A stretch of 64,000 nt of DNA from Delphinapterus leucas (lineage: Eukaryota; Chordata; Mammalia; Artiodactyla; Monodontidae), in assembly GCF_002288925.2 (NCBI RefSeq), contig NW_022098043.1, forward strand, positions 7,009,810 through 7,073,809, written 5' to 3'. The position numbers were made by a program, and so were the translations under genes. The notes below the pieces were generated by a model. The model saw only the letters and a list, made by a program, of their open reading frames with translations. It ran no database searches and was not told the origin of the DNA. Positions 43,101 through 49,057 of the stretch are shown here, piece after piece (position 1 is the stretch's first letter; each line of letters starts with the position of its first letter).

Positions 43101-43773
43101 ATATTAGGTTCAGTGAAAAGGTTTCATTGATCTATTTAGAATTAGGCATCTTTTGGATTATTACTTTAAATGGATAAACGGCAGTGCCTCCTACTACATC
43201 TTAGCCACTATAGTAGTGCACATAGTCGAATCCAGACCTTTGACATTTACAGATTTAACTGTTGCCAGTTTGATTCTATGTGTCCTAGTCCAGAGGTCCG
43301 TGACAGGTTGCAACTTTGCCCAAGAATGAGGTTGAATCGAATACCGGGGTTTCTTTGCTAAAGCGAACAAGTGAGCCACGCTACTGGCCTAAATAAAGCC
43401 TCCCTCTCAGTGCGGCTTTTTGTCTACGCGTTCCCACTACACAGAAACTCCTGATGTGGTTAAAACAAAACAAACAAAGCAAAAAATTTATTTATGAAAA
43501 ATGGCCATCAAATGAAAGCATGAGTAAAATCTGATGAACTTGTGTGAAGATAGCTAACAGCCACATGGCTTTCAACAGGAAGGTGCTTTAGCTGAAAACC
43601 ACTTTTTCTTATCCTTCAACGTCAAAAGGCTTCTGGGCTCATTTATTAAGTTGGATATTCCCTGTTGGTGATGCGTTCTTGGCAAATGGAATATATGAAC
43701 TCTTACCTTGCAGTTCACAACTGTACCTCCACATGTGTTTCTTTTCCCAGGTACTGGTCTTCTTGGACATTAA
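6992..43773 (+). CDS. USP48: USP48, ubiquitin-specific protease 48 (3' part, 19 spliced exons)
   Basis: USP48 removes ubiquitin from substrates, mainly in the nucleus; its family has an N-terminal USP catalytic domain, three DUSP domains and a C-terminal ubiquitin-like domain. Nineteen exons with AG/GT borders join in one frame (2120 nt plus one base from the preceding exon), giving 706 residues and a TAA stop at 43771-43773. The joined protein shows the catalytic His box GHYIAHVK, a WYKFND motif that should carry the third catalytic residue, three C-x-H/C-x-x-C repeats matching the DUSP region, an acidic Ser/Glu linker, a basic KRQK...[10 protein letters not shown] segment and the C-terminus GTGLLGH. 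If the His is human H353 (recalled), the segment corresponds to about residue 331 onward of a protein of about 1035 residues. The catalytic Cys and earlier exons lie left of the window. No frameshift or premature stop was found, so this looks like a working gene. The next gene in the same direction is the presumed RAP1GAP, about 9.8 kb away. Confidence 0.97.
8085..8268 (-). repeat. CHR-2-like SINE, young copy
   Basis: The full copy GCGGTACGCGGGCCTCTCCC to ...CCAGGGAAGCCC has a perfect 16-bp duplication TATGTATACCATTTTT at 8069 and 8269. Confidence 0.95.
8722..8820 (-). repeat. CHR-2-like SINE, internally deleted
   Basis: The T-run and GCGGTATGCAGGCCTCTC continue normally to GTTGCGGA. The next bases are CTCTCAACCACTGCGCC, so the central half is missing. 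CCCATTCCAAT flanks both ends as a target duplication. Confidence 0.9.
8999..9314 (-). repeat. CHR-1-like SINE, long form
   Basis: The copy runs from a T-rich tail and TGCTGTGTTGGGTCTTC to CCACCAGGGAAGCCC. AATGAACAT is repeated at 8987 and 9315. Confidence 0.9.
10619..10747 (+). CDS. USP48: USP48 exon W2: end of USP catalytic domain
   Basis: The exon is 129 nt and encodes [20 protein letters not shown] then [20 protein letters not shown] and [10 protein letters not shown] is the strand that closes USP catalytic domains. The acceptor is a tandem CAGCAG, so the exon may start at 10619 (adding Ala) or at 10622 (without it). The donor is GTGAGC at 10748. The [12 protein letters not shown] insert before the last strand belongs to USP48 and is not a frame error. 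Confidence 0.97.
10748..11436 (+). other. USP48: USP48 intron W2-W3
   Basis: This 689-nt intron is AT-rich. It has an open stretch at 10899-11120 that is low-complexity and Lys-rich in translation. I see no repeat or additional exon that I can support. Confidence 0.8.
11437..11586 (+). CDS. USP48: USP48 exon W3: helical linker into DUSP1
   Basis: The exon is 150 nt, with acceptor ...GAATAG and a weak donor GTCTGT at 11587. It encodes [40 protein letters not shown] and LYQRLPAGA, a charged, probably helical segment leading into the first DUSP domain. The end at 11586 is the only one that keeps the frame into the next exon. A better-looking GTAAGA lies four bases downstream and would shift the frame. 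Confidence 0.96.
11587..15060 (+). other. USP48: USP48 intron W3-W4
   Basis: The intron is 3.5 kb, AT-rich and free of young SINEs. An old MIR-like segment lies near 13745-13935, and a weaker plus-strand MIR-like stretch near 14750-14850. Nothing else is recognised. Confidence 0.8.
13745..13935 (-). repeat. MIR-like ancient SINE
   Basis: CATTTTACAAATAAAAGATC, CATAGAGAGTTCAAGTGACT and the GGCAGAACTTGGTCTC stretch follow the order of the reversed MIR consensus. Confidence 0.65.
15061..15258 (+). CDS. USP48: USP48 exon W4: DUSP1 core
   Basis: The 198-nt exon follows a strong pyrimidine tract and TCCTCAG, and ends at donor GTAATT. It encodes [60 protein letters not shown] and GPRLT. The SLEWLQKWL start and the L-C-S-H motif are typical of the DUSP repeats of this protein. 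DUSP modules are thought to bind partners or substrates. The CSH motif pairs with CKEC in the next exon. Confidence 0.98.
15259..16180 (+). other. USP48: USP48 intron W4-W5
   Basis: The intron is 922 nt and holds one plus-strand CHR-2 SINE at 15396-15602. The remaining AT-rich sequence has no feature I can name. Confidence 0.85.
15396..15602 (+). repeat. CHR-2-like SINE, young copy
   Basis: GGGCTTCCCTGGTGGCGCAG starts a complete copy that ends in a run of A's. GATTCGCTAG before it and GATTTGCTAA after it are the likely duplication. Confidence 0.94.
16181..16295 (+). CDS. USP48: USP48 exon W5: DUSP1 end and DUSP2 start
   Basis: The 115-nt exon follows TCTGTCTCAG and ends before GTATGT. It encodes [20 protein letters not shown] then [23 protein letters not shown] completes the C-x-H...C-x-x-C set begun in the previous exon, and [11 protein letters not shown] leads into the second DUSP repeat. 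The end was set within the run of four G's so that Gly is split as GG|C with the next exon. Confidence 0.97.
16296..17215 (+). other. USP48: USP48 intron W5-W6
   Basis: The intron is 920 nt with no young SINE. It ends in a CT-rich tract just before CACAG. I see no other feature in it. Confidence 0.8.
17216..17346 (+). CDS. USP48: USP48 exon W6: DUSP2
   Basis: The 131-nt exon has a long CT-rich tract before CACAG and ends before GTAGTA. It encodes [20 protein letters not shown], then [20 protein letters not shown] and [19 protein letters not shown] is the second DUSP-like start. The Asp/Ser/Gly-rich insert after it is probably disordered. Human USP48, from memory, has Ser for Asn at the start (KGSDGFW) and small differences in the insert. 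Confidence 0.97.
17347..20057 (+). other. USP48: USP48 intron W6-W7
   Basis: The intron is 2.7 kb and very AT-rich. It contains a truncated minus-strand L1 3' end at 18571-18868 with flanking duplications, and a short GA-rich run at about 19278-19310. I see nothing else. Confidence 0.8.
18571..18868 (-). mobile_element. Truncated L1 3' end
   Basis: The T-run, GAAGTATAGTTGACTTACAA and CCCTGTGCTCTGCAGCAGGA are typical of artiodactyl/cetacean L1 3' ends seen inverted. CAGTGGCCCTTC (18559) and CAGTGACCCTTC (18869) flank it. Confidence 0.8.
20058..20129 (+). CDS. USP48: USP48 exon W7: acidic segment and LCPHG of DUSP2
   Basis: The 72-nt exon follows TTTTGATTAG and ends before GTAAGC. It encodes [20 protein letters not shown] then LCPH. 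The Glu run appears one residue longer than the human sequence I recall, which would be an in-frame GAG/GAA gain. CPH is the first half of the second C-x-H/C-x-x-C set. At 72 nt the exon is a multiple of three with matching phases, so skipping it would keep the frame but break DUSP2. Confidence 0.96.
20404..20641 (-). repeat. CHR-2-like SINE, young copy
   Basis: A TTTA-rich tail leads to GCGGTACGCGGGCCTCTCAC, and the copy ends CCAGGGGAGCCC. TCCCCATATTTTA occurs at 20391 and 20642. Confidence 0.94.
21175..21612 (-). mobile_element. Truncated L1 3' end (longer copy)
   Basis: GAAGTATAGTTAATTACTAT, TATACAGTAGGTCCTTGTTG and CATGTTGCTGCAGATGGCAT follow the inverted L1 3' end, further into ORF2 than the 18571 copy. 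CTAATACTCAGAATTCTT (21157) and CTAATACCCAGACTTCTT (21613) are the duplication. The element has no intact ORF. Confidence 0.85.
21727..21828 (-). repeat. CHR-type tRNA SINE, short
   Basis: GCGGCATGCGGAATCTTAGT to ...CCAAGGAAGTCCC is a tRNA-SINE block without a clear T-tail. CACACCAGTG and CACACTAGTG flank it. Confidence 0.75.
22555..22740 (-). repeat. MIR-like ancient SINE
   Basis: The phrases TTTACCTTGTGCCTAG, AACTCATTTAATCTACACAA and GGAGGCACAGAGAGGTGAGA are in the order of reversed MIR. Confidence 0.75.
23629..23823 (+). repeat. CHR-2-like SINE with small internal deletion
   Basis: GGGCTTCCCTGGTGGCGCAG starts the copy. Near its end GCGACGGTGAGAGGCCCGTG lacks the usual GAGAGGCCACAACAG. AAAACATTTTTATC flanks it at 23615 and 23824. 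Confidence 0.93.
24905..25219 (-). repeat. CHR-1-like SINE, long form
   Basis: The tail includes several ATTA units, then GACTGTGTTGGGTCTTCGTT, and the copy ends CCACCAGGGAAGCCCC. No clear duplication was found. Confidence 0.9.
26496..26620 (+). CDS. USP48: USP48 exon W8: DUSP2 core
   Basis: The 125-nt exon has acceptor ...GACTTAG and donor GTGCTG. It encodes [20 protein letters not shown] then [20 protein letters not shown] and CK. The first base pair completes CPHG with exon W7. CSQC closes the second C-x-H/C-x-x-C set at the same 40-residue spacing as in DUSP1. The exon ends on a codon boundary. Confidence 0.98.
26784..26906 (+). CDS. USP48: USP48 exon W9: DUSP2-DUSP3 linker
   Basis: The 123-nt exon follows CTTTCAG and ends before GTATAA. 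It encodes [40 protein letters not shown] and E. It is in phase 0 at both ends, so it could be skipped without a frameshift. The first part is charged and probably helical. Confidence 0.98.
27203..27264 (+). CDS. USP48: USP48 exon W10: DUSP3 start
   Basis: The 62-nt exon lies between TTCTATTCTAG and GTATAT. It encodes [20 protein letters not shown] and the first two bases of Arg. The [10 protein letters not shown] helix begins the third DUSP repeat, matching SLEWLQKWL and [10 protein letters not shown] in the first two. A 162-nt intron (26621-26783) and a 296-nt intron (26907-27202) flank the preceding exon and hold nothing notable. Confidence 0.97.
27530..27640 (+). CDS. USP48: USP48 exon W11: DUSP3, LCPHG motif
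   Basis: The 111-nt exon follows TTTGAGTAG and ends before GTGAGT. It encodes [20 protein letters not shown] then [22 protein letters not shown] is the third C-x-H motif. The exon starts and ends in the same phase. The 265-nt intron before it holds only AT-rich sequence. Confidence 0.97.
27641..28208 (+). other. USP48: USP48 intron W11-W12
   Basis: The intron is 568 nt and contains a run of about 19 A's near 27798. Its ending TTTTTTGCACAG is a good acceptor. I see no other feature. Confidence 0.8.
28209..28339 (+). CDS. USP48: USP48 exon W12: DUSP3
   Basis: The 131-nt exon lies between TTGCACAG and GTAAGT. It encodes [40 protein letters not shown] and SEP. The [10 protein letters not shown] stretch differs from the human sequence I recall (TRIEVGDVNP), so this loop evolves faster than its surroundings. 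It forms the insertion that makes the third C-x-H/C-x-x-C spacing longer than the other two. Confidence 0.97.
28679..28785 (+). CDS. USP48: USP48 exon W13: CPEC motif closing DUSP3
   Basis: The 107-nt exon follows a T-rich tract and TTAAAG, and ends before GTACCA. It encodes [40 protein letters not shown] completes the third Cys/His set. The segment ends on a codon boundary before the acidic linker. Confidence 0.97.
28990..29800. repeat. Ancient dispersed repeat interrupted by MER5-like element
   Basis: GGTCTTGGTGATGGGGATAC, TTGGGGTCTTATTCTAAGCG and AAAAAGTCACCCTGGCCATT resemble phrases of a very old mammalian repeat. I cannot name the family with confidence. Confidence 0.45.
29354..29536. 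mobile_element. MER5-like hAT DNA transposon (non-autonomous)
   Basis: The ends CAGCCCTGCCCAGTGG and ...CCACAGTGGACAGCACTG are inverted. GAGCACTGAAATGTGTCTAG and GAACTGAGTTTTTAATTCAC are typical internal phrases. ATCTAGAG and GTCTAGAG form an 8-bp duplication as in hAT insertions. Confidence 0.8.
30592..30912 (+). repeat. CHR-1-like SINE, long form
   Basis: GGGCTTCCCTGGTGGCACAG starts it. The long 3' part with GCAATGAAGACCCAACGCAA ends in an ATAAATA and A-rich tail. AAAGCCCCACAGC is at 30579 and 30913. Confidence 0.95.
30986..31090 (+). CDS. USP48: USP48 exon W14: acidic Ser/Glu linker
   Basis: The 105-nt exon is in phase 0 at both ends, between ACATTCAG and GTATGT. It encodes [20 protein letters not shown] then [23 protein letters not shown] looks like a casein kinase 2 target cluster, which I recall is phosphorylated in human USP48. 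Being symmetric, it is a candidate cassette exon. The segment is probably disordered and joins the DUSP region to the C-terminal part. Confidence 0.97.
31091..34719 (+). other. USP48: USP48 intron W14-W15
   Basis: The intron is 3.6 kb, AT-rich and without young SINEs. Short open stretches (for example 34095-34376) lack splice context or family resemblance. I see no supported feature. Confidence 0.8.
34720..34875 (+). CDS. USP48: USP48 exon W15: basic NLS-like segment and start of the ubiquitin-like domain
   Basis: The 156-nt exon is in phase 0 at both ends, between TTATTATAG and GTGAGG. It encodes [40 protein letters not shown] and [16 protein letters not shown] and [10 protein letters not shown] form basic clusters that would suit nuclear import. 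[17 protein letters not shown] is the first strand and helix of the ubiquitin-like fold. Confidence 0.97.
34876..38505 (+). other. USP48: USP48 intron W15-W16
   Basis: The intron is 3.6 kb. An L1-like old fragment may lie near 37570-37870. No young SINE, exon or RNA gene was seen in it. Confidence 0.75.
38506..38631 (+). CDS. USP48: USP48 exon W16: ubiquitin-like domain
   Basis: The 126-nt exon lies between TTGGCACAG and GTAGGT, in phase 0 at both ends. It encodes [40 protein letters not shown] and [24 protein letters not shown] follows the pattern of ubiquitin-like folds (helix, then a turn with D/G and TL.. repeats). Reading through the donor adds about 17 residues before a stop, which would give a truncated form if the intron were kept. 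Confidence 0.98.
38632..40188 (+). other. USP48: USP48 intron W16-W17
   Basis: The intron is 1.6 kb. It contains a CA/CCC-rich tandem duplication at about 39300-39489. Otherwise nothing was recognised. Confidence 0.8.
39300..39489 (+). repeat. Tandem duplication with CA/C-rich core
   Basis: The unit ATGCAGRCCCATATCTACCC, then (CA)n/C-rich sequence, then CCTCATCCTGCTACCTACCC occurs twice (39311-39420 and 39431-39489). The first copy has an expanded core. Confidence 0.9.
40189..40237 (+). CDS. USP48: USP48 exon W17: end of the ubiquitin-like domain
   Basis: The small 49-nt exon lies between TTTTCTAG and GTAAAG. It encodes [16 protein letters not shown] and the first base of Val. It is not a multiple of three, so skipping it alone would change the C-terminus. 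Confidence 0.96.
40467..40622 (+). pseudogene. Possible 5'-truncated retrocopy (unidentified), low confidence
   Basis: This 51-codon open stretch ends in TAA and reads [20 protein letters not shown] and onward to ...[15 protein letters not shown]. The composition looks protein-like (charged, Lys/Arg/Glu-rich C-terminal tail), but I do not recognise the family. It lacks an ATG. Joining it to USP48 exon W17 through the nearest AG at 40466 would give GNK and a stop, so it is not a USP48 exon in that frame. It could equally be chance. Confidence 0.2.
41270..42510 (+). mobile_element. Ancient L1 3' end, interrupted by a SINE
   Basis: GAATCTAGAATTCTGTAACT, AAGGCCTCAAATTTCTCTCA and the TGTGCTCTGTTAAATGAGAG stretch follow the order of old mammalian L1 ORF2/3' UTR sequence. 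The part after the CHR-2 copy continues it, and it ends in an A-rich tail with AATAAAA. There is no intact ORF. Confidence 0.6.
41529..41744 (+). repeat. CHR-2-like SINE, young copy
   Basis: GGGCTTCCCTGGTGGCGCAG opens a full copy ending in about 22 A's. AAGTCAACAG and AAGTCAGCAG flank it. Confidence 0.94.
42676..42702 (+). CDS. USP48: USP48 exon W18: 27-nt microexon
   Basis: The exon is 27 nt, between CCTTCCAG and GTAAGT. With the split bases it encodes VCMPEEGFK then the first base of Gly. The residues match the conserved USP48 tail, so it is real despite its size. It keeps the frame if skipped, joining MQ directly to GTGLLGH. Confidence 0.96.
42703..43750 (+). other. USP48: USP48 intron W18-W19
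   Basis: The intron is 1.05 kb and AT-rich, with a run of G's near 42960. No repeat or exon was recognised. Confidence 0.8.
43751..43773 (+). CDS. USP48: USP48 exon W19, coding end
   Basis: The exon follows CTTTTCCCAG and encodes GTGLLGH and a TAA stop. GTGLLGH is the exact C-terminus expected of USP48. The rest of the exon is 3' UTR. Confidence 0.97.
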
Positions 43774-44100
43774 TCTTTTTGAACATTTGCTGACTGCTAA
43801 GAAATGACCAGAAAGGAAGAGGAGTTTGACATGTTAGGGCATTACAGAAAAAGTGGATTTAAGAATTAAACCATTACATGACTCCTCCGCAAGGCAGAAA
43901 ACCATTCAAAAGTGACTGTCCCCAAATGCCTTATGTCAGATAAAGCAGATTGCACTGAAGGCCATCAGACTTGAAGGAAATGTTTCAAATTTTATATTTA
44001 AGGGGGGTGGGGGGGGGGAATGGGCAAGTAAAGACTGAAAAAGTTTAGTAGCAGTATCAGTAAATCATGTTTACATATGAGATTTATAGGCACGGGAGGG

Positions 44101-44106
44101 AATAAA
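44101..44106 (+). terminator. USP48: Polyadenylation signal AATAAA (proximal, USP48)
   Basis: AATAAA lies 328 bases after the stop. A T/GT-rich stretch (TTCTGTTATATTTCCTTGC) follows at once and would serve as the downstream element. Confidence 0.6.
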
Positions 44107-44268
44107 AGTTCTGTTATATTTCCTTGCTTGAGTTTCATACCAGATGCATTGGTCCATAAAGGATTTGTATCACAGTAGATGGGACAACATTCTGCTCTGA
44201 ACTAAAAGTAATTCTTTAGAGACATAACCTGCTTACCAATACCTGTCTTTGATTCATATTTTACTTTC

Positions 44269-44274
44269 AATAAA
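44269..44274 (+). terminator. USP48: Polyadenylation signal AATAAA (distal, USP48)
   Basis: A second AATAAA lies 168 bases after the first, with a moderate GT-containing region about 30-50 bases later. Either or both may be used. Confidence 0.5.
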
Positions 44275-45814
44275 GCATGAAAGTGAAGAACTTGCCGTAA
44301 TTGTGGAAAAGTGTCTTCAGAGTAGATTCCTCTCCGTGTCGGCTCCAGTGCACCTGGCTCACATCCTGCCCACTGGTCTCTGACTTGGTGCTGGGAAAGG
44401 AGGGTGCACCTGCGTGTCTCCTGCAATGAGCCAAGGGATTGTGTCTCACTGGTGTCTTCAAAGGCTTTTTATTTCCATGCATTTCAGAAAGGATGGCGAA
44501 TGTATTACATGTCATAGCATCCTCCAGTTTTACTGTTATTAAAAAGTGGGAAATCAAATACACCTTGCACTTTTGAGAAGTCTGACCACCTTATCTGAAG
44601 AGTAAAATGGCCTGAAATACATTTGGAAACTAACACGGGCTCTTATATAAAGTTTCTTCTGCCCATCCTCCAAGTCCGCCATTTCTTGGATCTCACTTCT
44701 CTTGTTTTGAAAGCATTCTTCCGAAACACCCAGAAAGGATCTTTTAGATCACATTGTTCAAAAATGAAAAAAAAATGTGCGCGTGGAGTGTGCCCTGTCA
44801 TCAGCTCAGGATTGTTGCTTAGCAACACGTGACCAAAGCAGGATTTGTTAGAATATCGGAGGATTTTCAAAGGAATTAAGACTGGAGTTTGTTTCACTGT
44901 TTCCTCTGAGTACGTATGTACAACTTTTCGGCCGAGATGCTGACTCAGGCGTCTCTCTTGCTAACACTTTATTTAGCCCTGGGTTTTGCTGGGCTTTTTT
45001 TTTTTTTTTTTAACCCCTCCCTTTTCTGAAAATTTAAACTGAAATACCGGATGGGGGTGTCAGGTTTCAGTTTGAGGACCAGTAACCTTGGCAGCATCCC
45101 CTTTGAATAGATCTTTTTATCAGAATAATTATGGCTTTTTGGTAAGATTACAACTCCTTACCTGAGTTTCCCCTCTGTGTTTGCAGTGTCTTCAGTCTGT
45201 ACCCCCTGGGGAGGCAGGGGGTGTTTAGTGAGTCTGTGTGGGAGAGTGCACTGCACACAGGACCCTCACAACCCATTCTAGGAACCTGTGGGCCCCATCT
45301 TCAGGTTGGCAAAGGGAAAGGAAGGACTTGAGGTCCAGGTCGTGAGCTAATCCTCATTTTTAGATCCCAACACCTGCAGTCCCCTGCCCCCCAATGGACC
45401 TGAACATAAAATAATAACATGCCAAGCAACTACTACTTTCCAAGGGTAAAGACTTGTGTGCAAGTTCACTTAGTACTCGATGCAGCTGCTTCCTCCTCCC
45501 TGTAAAGAAGCTGTTTGTCCAGAGAAGTTTCTTTCTGGGGATTGACATAAGCATGTCAGTAGTCACCCAGAAATCTGATGCATTTCCCCAGTTTGCTGTT
45601 AATAACAGTTTTAAAATGTGTTACTTGAGTCTTTTTTTTCCTCATGCAGTGGTACAAAATAACAGCCTGTGGTAGGTCTTTCAGGCTGATGACCCAGTAC
45701 TGGCTCCCTTATTGATCTGCACAGGTGGTGGGAGCGGGGTGGGCCCTGTGTGAGCAGGTGATGCTCGAGCAGTTCTGTCTCCTGCCCCCACGACTTAACC
45801 GTGTGCTACCAGCA

Positions 45815-46180
45815 CTGCACTGCTCAGAGTGATGTCTGTGGCCCCACAGTACCAGCAGCACTGCGAAGCTGTATTAGAAATGCATGTTTTCGGGCTTCCC
45901 TGGTGGCGCAGTGGTTGAGAGTCCGCCTGCCGATGCAGGGGACACGGGTTCGTGCCCCGGTCCGGGAAGATCCCACGTGCCGCGGAGCGGCTGGGCCCGT
46001 GAGCCATGGCCGCCGAGCCTGCGCGTCCGGAGCCTGTCCTCCGCAACGGGAGAGGCCACAGCAGTGAGAGGCACCATGTACTACAAAAAAAAAACAAAAC
46101 ACGTTTTCAGGCCTGAGACCCACTAAATCTGCATGTGCAAGCCGCCCCTGTTGAGAAGCCTTGGGCTGGGCCCTCTCCCG
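45815..46180 (+). repeat. Older dispersed repeat (copy 1), split by a SINE
   Basis: GCGAAGCTGTATTAGAAATG before the CHR-2 copy and GAGACCCACTAAATCTGCAT, then GAGAAGCCTTGGGCTGGG after it, match the order of the copy at 52465. I suspect an old hAT-type MER element but cannot name the subfamily. Confidence 0.6.
45892..46096 (+). repeat. CHR-2-like SINE, very young copy
   Basis: The copy keeps most CpGs (CCACGTGCCGCGGAGCGGCT, GCCGCCGAGCCTGCGCGTCC). CATGTTTTCG before it and CACGTTTTCA after it are the likely duplication. Confidence 0.94.
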
Positions 46181-47271
46181 CCCACGGTCAGTCGGCAGAG
46201 TTACACAGTCATGTATACATGTATTTAGTGGCCCTCACCACTTTGTACAGGGAAAACAGGTACAACATGTAACCTAAAATCAATTCTTGCCTTGTCTTTA
46301 TTAATAGATGGAGATCAATTGTCTCCTTGACTTTGACCACACCAAGGTGCAGACTCTTCCCATCAGGTTTCTTATGCGTGTGGTTTTGTTTTTGTTTTTT
46401 AAAGACAGTCTTCTGTGGAAGGTAAAACGAAGCTTGAAGTCACCCCTGCCCCCCATCCCCATTGTATTTCTGTCCATTCCTCACCCCCCATCTGATGTGT
46501 ACAACATGCCATTCTGCTATGAATTGTTGCCATCACCTCAAATATAGGTCGCCGTTGGGATGTCATTCCTTGGGGGGAATAAGTATCCGTGTATTAATGA
46601 ACTTTATTGTGTAGAATTACAGTTACCATTCTGCCCAATTTAAAAGAAGTGTATGTTTGTTTCTGTGGCATCATAATCCAGAGCAAGTTTTTTATTAATT
46701 TAAATGTCCATTTGGTTGGTCTGTGTGGTCATGGGCTTCTTGATCAGACCCTGGTTAATACTTGAAGTGAATGCTAGGGTTGAATAACCTGTTCTAAATA
46801 CCCAAAGGGTGATATGTCTCTGAACAAACTGCTAAGGTGAAATGAGCACTGAAGCCTGCCTTTCCTGTTATAGAATCGCGCAGGAGCGTCACATCCTTTC
46901 TCTCTGGCATTTGGATGTTCAGCTTGTTCAGTGTTACAGGGGACTGTGAATAGAGTTCAGTCTCATGAACAACCAGCATTTTCATTTTAAGGAGATTCTT
47001 ACCCCTTTACCTATGGCCCGTGCATCCCCACCCCAGGTGCAGGGTTTTGTCACAACTGTATTTCTGATTCTGAAAGCTAGCCATTTACCACCCCCAAAAT
47101 CCAGGCAATGCATAGATACCAATATTGGCTGGGGATTTGATTATCAACATGAGTGGAATCCTTTATTCATTAAAATACAGATTACAGACATTTGTAAAAT
47201 GGTAACACTTTGTTTCTCATACTTCAGTGAGTAACGGCTTTGTGCCAAGTCCTGAGAGCCAAGTCTAGTAG

Positions 47272-47558
47272 GGAGACTTGGTGGTGCAGTGGTTAAGGGT
47301 CTGCCTGCCAAGGCAAGGGACACGGGTTCGAGTCCTGGTCCGGGAAGACCCCACATGCCGCGGAGCAGCTAAGCCCGTGCGCCACGACTACTGAAGCCCA
47401 CGCGCCTAGAGCCCGAGCTCCGCAACAAGAGAAGCCACCGCAATGAGAAGCCTGTGCACCGCGATGAAGAGTAGTCCCCGCTTGCCTCAACTAGAGGAAG
47501 CCCGCGCACAGCAAAGAAGACCCAACATAGCCCCCCCCCCCGCACAAAAAAAAAAAAA
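47272..47558 (+). repeat. CHR-1-like SINE with intact pol III B box
   Basis: GGGAGACTTGGTGGTGCAGT starts the copy, and it ends in a C run and A-tail. It carries TGGTGCAGTGG (47282) and GGTTCGAGTCC (47325), which fit the A and B boxes. Confidence 0.9.
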
Positions 47559-48731
47559 GTAGAGAGATGTAGAAAACAACGCCTCCATCTCATACATACC
47601 AAACATTTGTGGCTTTTTTTCAGATCTGGCTTTTGAGTTAATTGGGCCGAGTCGTCTGCTAGCTGTTCAGATAGCACATACTTGTGTAGGCGAGTGTTGA
47701 AAGGGCTAGTTTGAGAAGTTGGGTCACCTGTGTTACAGATAATCTCACCATTTATCTTTAAGCAAAGTTGCTTAGCTTTGCTTTGTCTTGGTTTCCAAAT
47801 TATCTCTTCGAACAGAGCAGTATTTGCTGCTTTGTTCACCCTCCCACACTGAGGATCATGCAATAATAAACACTGTTGGGGTAAAATACTTCATGATTCT
47901 TTGTAATTAGACTTTAGCCTTTGTGACGAAACACTGTGGAATCTTTCCCACAAGTCTTCAAAAAGAGGCCTTATAACTGCATAGCCAAGCTGCCTGGAAC
48001 CCCCTCCCTGAGAACTTTAGGACAAACGTTATGCTGGAAGCCGTTGGAGTTAAAATGATGGCTGGACAGGTGTGTTTGATTATTCTGTTATACAAGTATT
48101 TCCTCTTGGCCCATAAGGAAAGTGAAGCTAATGGCCAAACAGTAAGGTGCCTTGATTCTGTGTTTATTTGCAGGGTCCTGTTGAAAGGAATTTGGAACAC
48201 GTTTGGAATGCATATTGAAGATTTATGTCTTTGTGACAGGCAGGTTCTGCCCCAGAGGGGCAGCTTCCAGTGTTTTGATTGTCATTGCCAAGAACATCAG
48301 GAACAGGTGCCGTGAGCCTCAGAGGCCGGGCTGTGCAGGCACCGGGCAAAGCAGAAGACTGCGGCCAGTGCTTCAGGCTACTTTCTGATCTGAGAATCGT
48401 GTTTTATATTCTTTTTTTACCTCTTGAGATTTAGTGAATAATATTTTTCAAGAGTAGGGTACATGGAACAGGTATTTCTTGTGCTTCCGGGAACTTCCCC
48501 AACAGATAAGCCACAGGACCCTCTTTATCACGTGATTGCAGTGTACTGCCAACCATACCACATGCAGCACTTTTAAAAAATGCATGTGTTTCAGACAAGT
48601 TAGTGACATTTGTTCATACGGTGAGAGTTAGGTATCTTTGCTGAGCCTCATTAGGTTTTGGGAAGAGGTTGCAGAATTGGTCTTGTGAATCAAGTCATCT
48701 TTGTAACTTGCCAGGAGTTGTCTGGCCTTTT

Positions 48732-49057
48732 TAATTATTATTATTATTGATTGATTGATTATTTTTGGCCGTGTTGGGTCTTCATTGCTGCACGTGGGCT
48801 TTCTCTAGTTGCGGCGAGCGGGGGCCACTCTTCGTTGCAGGGCGCGGGCTTCTCATTGCAGTGGCTTCTCTTGTTGCGGAGCACGGGCTCTAGGCTTCAG
48901 TAGTTGTGGCTCGCGGGCTCCAGAGCGCAGGCTCGGCAATTGTGGCACACGGGCTTAGCTGCTCCGCAGCATGTGGGATCTTCCCGGACCAGGGCCCGAA
49001 CCCGTGTCCCCTACATTGGCAGACGGATTCTTAACCACTGCACCACCAGGGAAGCCC
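48732..49057 (-). repeat. CHR-1-like SINE, long form
   Basis: A TTATTA/TTGA-rich tail is followed by GGCCGTGTTGGGTCTTCATT, and the copy ends CCACCAGGGAAGCCC. The perfect duplication TGTCTGGCCTTTT is at 48719 and 49058. Confidence 0.95.

Larger units (their letters stand above)
43774..44290 (+). other. USP48: USP48 3' UTR
   Basis: The untranslated end follows the TAA stop. It contains a G-rich run near 44001-44019 and two AATAAA signals, at 44101 and 44269. The right border is inferred as 10-20 bases after the second signal and could instead be near 44120 if the first is used. Confidence 0.65.

Noticed and set aside
44643..44897. Pair of overlapping ORFs after the USP48 3' UTR
   Set aside because: Short, antisense to each other and without family resemblance.
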